Program-made: the position numbers and the translations under genes | The notes under the pieces: generated by a model | The model's input: the letters and a program-made list of their open reading frames with translations, nothing else | The model's database searches: none | Told to the model about the DNA's origin: nothing | In this document: positions 6,148 to 9,361 of the stretch, piece by piece | How positions within the stretch are numbered: the first letter of the stretch is position 1 | Layout of the letters: each line of letters starts with the position of its first letter | DNA from: Bacillota bacterium | Lineage (GTDB): Bacteria > Bacillota > Dethiobacteria > DTU022 | Assembly: GCA_012510305.1 (NCBI GenBank) | Contig: JAAZIE010000322.1 | Span: 1-9,361, forward strand | Length of the DNA: 9,361 nucleotides | Reading direction: 5' to 3'

Positions 6148-6867
6148 GTGAACATTATATTTCGCGAGCTGAAATCAGAAAGCCTCAAGGAGCTCTTTGT
6201 GCAAGAAATTGAAACTAAAATAATTTCTGGACGGATCAAGCCCGGCGAGAGGCTGCCCCCCGAGCGCGAGCTGGCCGGCCTGATGGGGGTGAGCCGGGGC
6301 ATTGTCAATTCGGGAATCCTGGAACTGGCTTCCAAAGGTTTTGTCAGGATTATCCCCAGAAAAGGGACTGTGGTTAAAGATTACAAAAATGAGGGGACTC
6401 CTGCGATCCTGGTTTCGATCATGAACTATCACCAGGGGAAGCTCAGCCCCGGTCTTTTTAACAGCATGATGGATACAAGGTTGCTCATCGAGGTTGAAAG
6501 CGCCAGGCGCGCAGCGGAAAACAGGAGGGCGGAAGATCTGCAGTCCCTGAAGCGCCTGCTCGAGGAAGCCGAAAAGAGCAAAGAACTGGAGGAGCACGTT
6601 ACCCTCAATTACGATTTTCATCACCGCGTGCTCATTGCCTCGGGCAACGTGGTTTACGCCATGATCTTCAAATCCTTCGAGCCGGCCTGTCTGAACCTGA
6701 TTCGGATTTACTTTGCATCGGGAGATTACATGGAGCAGTCCCTGTTTTCCCATAGAAAGCTGCTTGGCGCGATAAAAAGCAGGCAGAAGGAGGAGGCGGG
6801 GAGAATCATGGAAAAGATACTGCAGGAGGGAAGAAAAAAACTGCTTAATCTGGCGGTAACCGGTTAG
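6148..6867 (+). CDS. GntR-family transcriptional regulator, FadR subfamily
   Basis: From the GTG at 6148 the product is 239 residues. An N-terminal winged helix-turn-helix (about 8-78) holds the GntR hallmarks: IISGRIKPGERLPPERELA (25-43), VSRGIV in the recognition helix (48-53) and the wing GFVRIIPRKGTVV (64-76). Residues about 100-235 form an all-helical FCD-type effector domain with RLLIEVESARRAA (111-123) and NYDFHHRVLIASGN (154-167). By hand alignment one metal-site Asp is replaced by Asn154 and the last His near 223-224 is missing, so ligand binding may be metal-independent or altered. Effectors of this subfamily are usually organic or fatty acids; this one is unknown. It follows the oxidoreductase/reductase pair across a hairpin, and a TGGT-N3-ACCA palindrome lies at that pair's promoter. 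It is probably a local repressor, perhaps autoregulated through read-through. Confidence 0.9.
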   Translation: MNIIFRELKSESLKELFVQEIETKIISGRIKPGERLPPERELAGLMGVSRGIVNSGILELASKGFVRIIPRKGTVVKDYKNEGTPAILVSIMNYHQGKLSPGLFNSMMDTRLLIEVESARRAAENRRAEDLQSLKRLLEEAEKSKELEEHVTLNYDFHHRVLIASGNVVYAMIFKSFEPACLNLIRIYFASGDYMEQSLFSHRKLLGAIKSRQKEEAGRIMEKILQEGRKKLLNLAVTG

Positions 6868-6872
6868 CGGAG

Positions 6873-6903
6873 CCGCTTTGCCGGCGCACCGGGCGGAAAG
6901 CGG
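6873..6903. terminator. Convergent intergenic hairpin
   Basis: CCGCTTT (6873-6879) pairs with AAAGCGG (6897-6903), and an inner CCGG/CCGG stem forms around CGCA. It fills the short gap between the converging GntR and PBP genes and could serve both strands. Neither side has a U-run, so its efficiency as an intrinsic terminator is doubtful. Confidence 0.5.
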
Positions 6904-6913
6904 GGTTCTGTGA

Positions 6914-8290
6914 TCATTCAACCTTGGCTGCATTCGCCGCCGCCTGCAGCACTTTTGACGCCACTGCAGCGGCACTTTCGCTGCCGCTGCCGCCGCCTTC
7001 GATAACCACCACAAAGGCCAGCGGGAGATCTTCCCGGGCCAAGAAGCCGGTGAACCAGGCATGCGGCTTCTCTCCCTGACCCACCTCCGCCGTGCCGGAC
7101 TTGGCACAGAGCTCCAGCCCCTGAAAGTTGCCTTCACCGTAAACAGCAAGCGTATTATTTCTCATCATTTGTCCCAGGGTGGCCGCTGTATCTTCCGAAA
7201 GCACCCGTTTTTTTGCCTTTAGATCCGCTCTTGAAAGAAGATTCCGATCTGCCACTGTCCTGGGCGTTACCTGCAGGCCTCTGTTACCGATGGCGCCCAC
7301 ATAGGCCATCAAGCTCAGCGGGTTGGCTGTGGTCGTAAATTGGCCTGCTCCAGCCCAACCCAGTTCGGCCTTGCCGGCATGGGCCAGGTTGATCCTGCCG
7401 GCAACGGCGTAGATGCCGTCAACCTTCAGGGCGGTATTGAACCCCGCTTTTTCCGCGTACTCCTGCAACCGCTCTGCGCCCAGTTCCAGGGCCACCTGGG
7501 CAAAAGCAACATTACATGAGCGGGCCAGCGCCTCTTTAAGCGTCACTTCGCCGTGCTCCGCCAGGCAGCTAATTTCACTGTTGTTGATTTGCATCTTGCC
7601 GCTGCAGTTAAAAAGGGTATCTTCAGCGCCCGGCAGGTGATCCAGGGCTGCAGCGGCGGTGACCAGCTTGAATACTGAGCCGGGAGTATAAGCCGCCGAA
7701 AAAAGGCGGTTGAGGAAGACGCCTTCATACTGCCCCGGGCTCCGGTCAAAATCGGGAGGGGCCAGGGGATCAAAAGAGGGCGCAGTGGCCGCGCAGATGA
7801 TCTCTCCCGTCCGGTAATTGTAGACCCCCACGGCGCCTTTACGGCCGCCCAGTTCCCGGTATGCCGTGGTGCAAAGGTCTGCATCCAGGGTCAGGTTAAG
7901 CTCTTGCCCCGGGTTAAACCGGCCGCTGTGGAAACGGTAAGCGCCGTTGAGTAAATTCCAGCCCATCAAGCGGCTCCTGAAGGCAATGGGCACTGCGGTT
8001 TCCACGTTGTTATCCCGATCACCGGTAATATGCATCAGCGCAGTGCGGACAGCGGCATCTTCGTTATACTTGATCGACCCCTCCTCCATGCTCAGCAGGA
8101 TCTTGCCGCTGCGATCATAGACTGTTCCCAGGCTGTGCAGCTTTCCCTCTTTATAAAAATGGCTGTTGGAGGGATGCTCCACCCAGGTGGCGGCATGGTC
8201 AAAATATTGCACGACAAAGGCCGCCAGGCCGAAGGTAAGCAGCAGCGTCAGCACTGTGAGCAAGACGGCCCGCACCGATAGCAGCCTCAC
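6914..8290 (-). CDS. Class B penicillin-binding protein, peptidoglycan D,D-transpeptidase (FtsI/PbpA-type)
   Basis: This 458-residue protein has an N-terminal membrane anchor (about 5-28) and an extracytoplasmic transpeptidase domain. All three active-site motifs are present: S205-V-F-K208 (nucleophile Ser), S258-C-N260, and K397-S-G-T400. The last is KSGT rather than the commoner KTGT, a tolerated variant. The enzyme cross-links peptidoglycan stem peptides and is the beta-lactam target. There are no PASTA domains, and the region before the transpeptidase is short (about 30-130), like the compact PbpA proteins paired with SEDS genes in Actinobacteria and some Clostridia. The GTG start (8290-8288) overlaps the SEDS stop as GTGA, with a ribosome site GGGTGA (8302-8297) six bases upstream, so translation is coupled and the two proteins probably form one synthase. 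Whether it serves division, elongation or sporulation cannot be told. Confidence 0.93.
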   Translation of the reverse strand: MRLLSVRAVLLTVLTLLLTFGLAAFVVQYFDHAATWVEHPSNSHFYKEGKLHSLGTVYDRSGKILLSMEEGSIKYNEDAAVRTALMHITGDRDNNVETAVPIAFRSRLMGWNLLNGAYRFHSGRFNPGQELNLTLDADLCTTAYRELGGRKGAVGVYNYRTGEIICAATAPSFDPLAPPDFDRSPGQYEGVFLNRLFSAAYTPGSVFKLVTAAAALDHLPGAEDTLFNCSGKMQINNSEISCLAEHGEVTLKEALARSCNVAFAQVALELGAERLQEYAEKAGFNTALKVDGIYAVAGRINLAHAGKAELGWAGAGQFTTTANPLSLMAYVGAIGNRGLQVTPRTVADRNLLSRADLKAKKRVLSEDTAATLGQMMRNNTLAVYGEGNFQGLELCAKSGTAEVGQGEKPHAWFTGFLAREDLPLAFVVVIEGGGSGSESAAAVASKVLQAAANAAKVE

Positions 8291-9351
8291 CTGAACTCAC
8301 CCGCCCTTCGCGCCCCGGTGGAGCGCTCCGCCGACTTGATGAGCGCTAAAAGTCCCCATGAAGTAATCATGGAAGAGCCGCCGTTGGAGACAAAAGGTAT
8401 GGTTACGCCGGTCAGGGGAAGCAGGTCCACCGATCCCAAAACGTTCAGCGTGGTTTGCAGTAGAAACATGGTTGCCGCTCCCACAGCGGCGATGGCGTAA
8501 AATGAAGAATCGCAGTTTTTGGTCAGGGAAACGGCATAGATGGCGATGGAGACAATCAACAAAACTGCGGTGAGCGCCAGCAGCAGGCCCCATTCTTCGC
8601 AGAGCAGCCCGAAAACGAGGTCGGTATCAGCCGCGGCGATGTTCGAAAGAAAGCCCCTCCCGCCGCCCACGCCCAGCAGCCCGCCGCTGGCGGCGGCGAT
8701 CATGGTGCGCGTTTGCTGGTAGCCCGCGCTGTTGGCAAATTGCCAGGCCTTCCCCCAAACAGCAAAACGGGCGGCGATATGCGGTTTGAACAGGAGCACC
8801 GCCAGGCCTCCGAACGCCGCTCCCGACAGGATCAAAAAAAGGGTGCGGATATCCCCCGAATGCATGAAGGCGATGACTACAAAAGCGCCGAAAAAGACCA
8901 GCGCTGTACCCAAATCGTTGATCAGGGCGAGGGTGATAATAGAGGCCCCGGAAAAGGCGATAAAAGCGGTCATATTGCGGGTGGTCAGCAGCCGGTCCAG
9001 GGTTGCCGTGCCGGCCAGCACAAAGGCAACCTTGACAAACTCCATCGGTTGGAAGGTGATAAAACCGAGGTCGATCCAGTTCTTGGCGCCGTAAAAGGTT
9101 TTCCCCAGGGCCAGGTTTAAAATGATCAGCGCCAGCCCCGCGGCGATCAAGATATACTTGGCGGTCCGGGCCCGGTCCAGGTTGCCGATCACCGCTACAA
9201 TGATGGGGTATGCGATCATGCCGGCGGTGATCGCTGCAAGCTGCTTGAACAGCGAATGGGGACTGGCCGAAGCAGTGATGAACAGGTTCAGCCCGCATAA
9301 GAAATAAGCGGTCAGCTCCAGGGCGGAGCGCTTGCGGCTGAGTATTCCCAT
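8287..9351 (-). CDS. SEDS-family peptidoglycan glycosyltransferase (FtsW/RodA/SpoVE)
   Basis: This is a 354-residue, strongly hydrophobic protein with about ten predicted membrane spans. SEDS signatures are YGAKNWIDLGFITFQPMEFVKVAFVL (87-112, in the position of the GS-x-RWI...QPSE-x-K motif), NDLGTALVFF (145-154), GGLLGVGGGRGF (223-234), TDLVFGLLCEEWG (243-255, with D244 at the position of the catalytic Asp of RodA), and PFVSNGGSSM (319-328). The family polymerises lipid II into glycan strands together with a class B PBP, here the overlapping downstream gene. Two residues differ from the usual consensus: N145 for Pro in PDLGT and N323 for Tyr in PFVSYGGSS. The ATG at 9351 aligns about ten residues before the first helix, which is plausible, but the frame stays open to the right edge (9361), so the start is not certain. 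Confidence 0.9.
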   Translation of the reverse strand: MGILSRKRSALELTAYFLCGLNLFITASASPHSLFKQLAAITAGMIAYPIIVAVIGNLDRARTAKYILIAAGLALIILNLALGKTFYGAKNWIDLGFITFQPMEFVKVAFVLAGTATLDRLLTTRNMTAFIAFSGASIITLALINDLGTALVFFGAFVVIAFMHSGDIRTLFLILSGAAFGGLAVLLFKPHIAARFAVWGKAWQFANSAGYQQTRTMIAAASGGLLGVGGGRGFLSNIAAADTDLVFGLLCEEWGLLLALTAVLLIVSIAIYAVSLTKNCDSSFYAIAAVGAATMFLLQTTLNVLGSVDLLPLTGVTIPFVSNGGSSMITSWGLLALIKSAERSTGARRAGEFR

Positions 9352-9361
9352 GATCCCGTAG

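Noticed and set aside
1..9361. Mobile element, CRISPR array, toxin-antitoxin or phage-defence system
   Set aside because: I saw no transposase, integrase, terminal repeats, regular repeat-spacer pattern or defence-type protein. The gene set looks chromosomal, with housekeeping genes at both ends.

Overview
The window looks like an ordinary chromosomal stretch from a moderately GC-rich, Gram-positive-type bacterium. My best guess is a Clostridia/Peptococcia-like lineage of Bacillota. The support is strong GGAGG-type ribosome binding sites, near-consensus sigma-A promoters, GTG starts, an AddA/RecB-like helicase-nuclease and a coupled SEDS/class B PBP pair. That placement is inference. I see no rRNA, tRNA, CRISPR array, insertion sequence or integrase.

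Layout. (1) 1-1293, plus strand: the C-terminal part of a UvrD/RecB-family helicase-nuclease (AddA-like), cut by the left edge. It is followed after 22 bases by a metallo-beta-lactamase-fold hydrolase with a C-terminal winged-helix-like tail (1316-2212). (2) 2284-3018: a geranylgeranylglyceryl/heptaprenylglyceryl phosphate synthase, the enzyme class that starts isoprenoid ether lipids. It has its own sigma-A-like promoter, whose -10 lies inside an inverted repeat. (3) 3181-6867: a putative regulated unit. It begins with a perfect TTGACA-N17-TATAAT promoter with an A-rich upstream stretch and a 13-bp palindrome (GTGGTT-G-AACCAC) at the predicted transcription start. Then come a phytoene-desaturase/RetSat-type FAD oxidoreductase (GTG start at 3255), a translationally coupled FAD/NAD(P)H/[2Fe-2S] reductase (4810-6039), a strong GC hairpin, and a FadR-subfamily GntR regulator (GTG start at 6148). 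The palindrome contains TGGT-N3-ACCA, the known type of FadR-subfamily operator, so the regulator probably controls this unit and possibly itself. (4) 6914-9351, minus strand: a SEDS glycosyltransferase (FtsW/RodA family) and a class B penicillin-binding transpeptidase, overlapping by four bases (GTGA) and converging on the GntR gene.

How the genes may work together. The reductase carries the domains to pass electrons from NAD(P)H through FAD and a plant-type [2Fe-2S] cluster, and the partner flavoprotein belongs to a family acting on isoprenoid or polyene C=C bonds. With a prenyl-glyceryl phosphate synthase next door, a testable hypothesis is a small module that makes and then saturates or otherwise modifies isoprenoid lipids under repressor control. 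The SEDS/PBP pair is an independent peptidoglycan-building unit. Substrates, chain lengths and organism cannot be read from the sequence alone.
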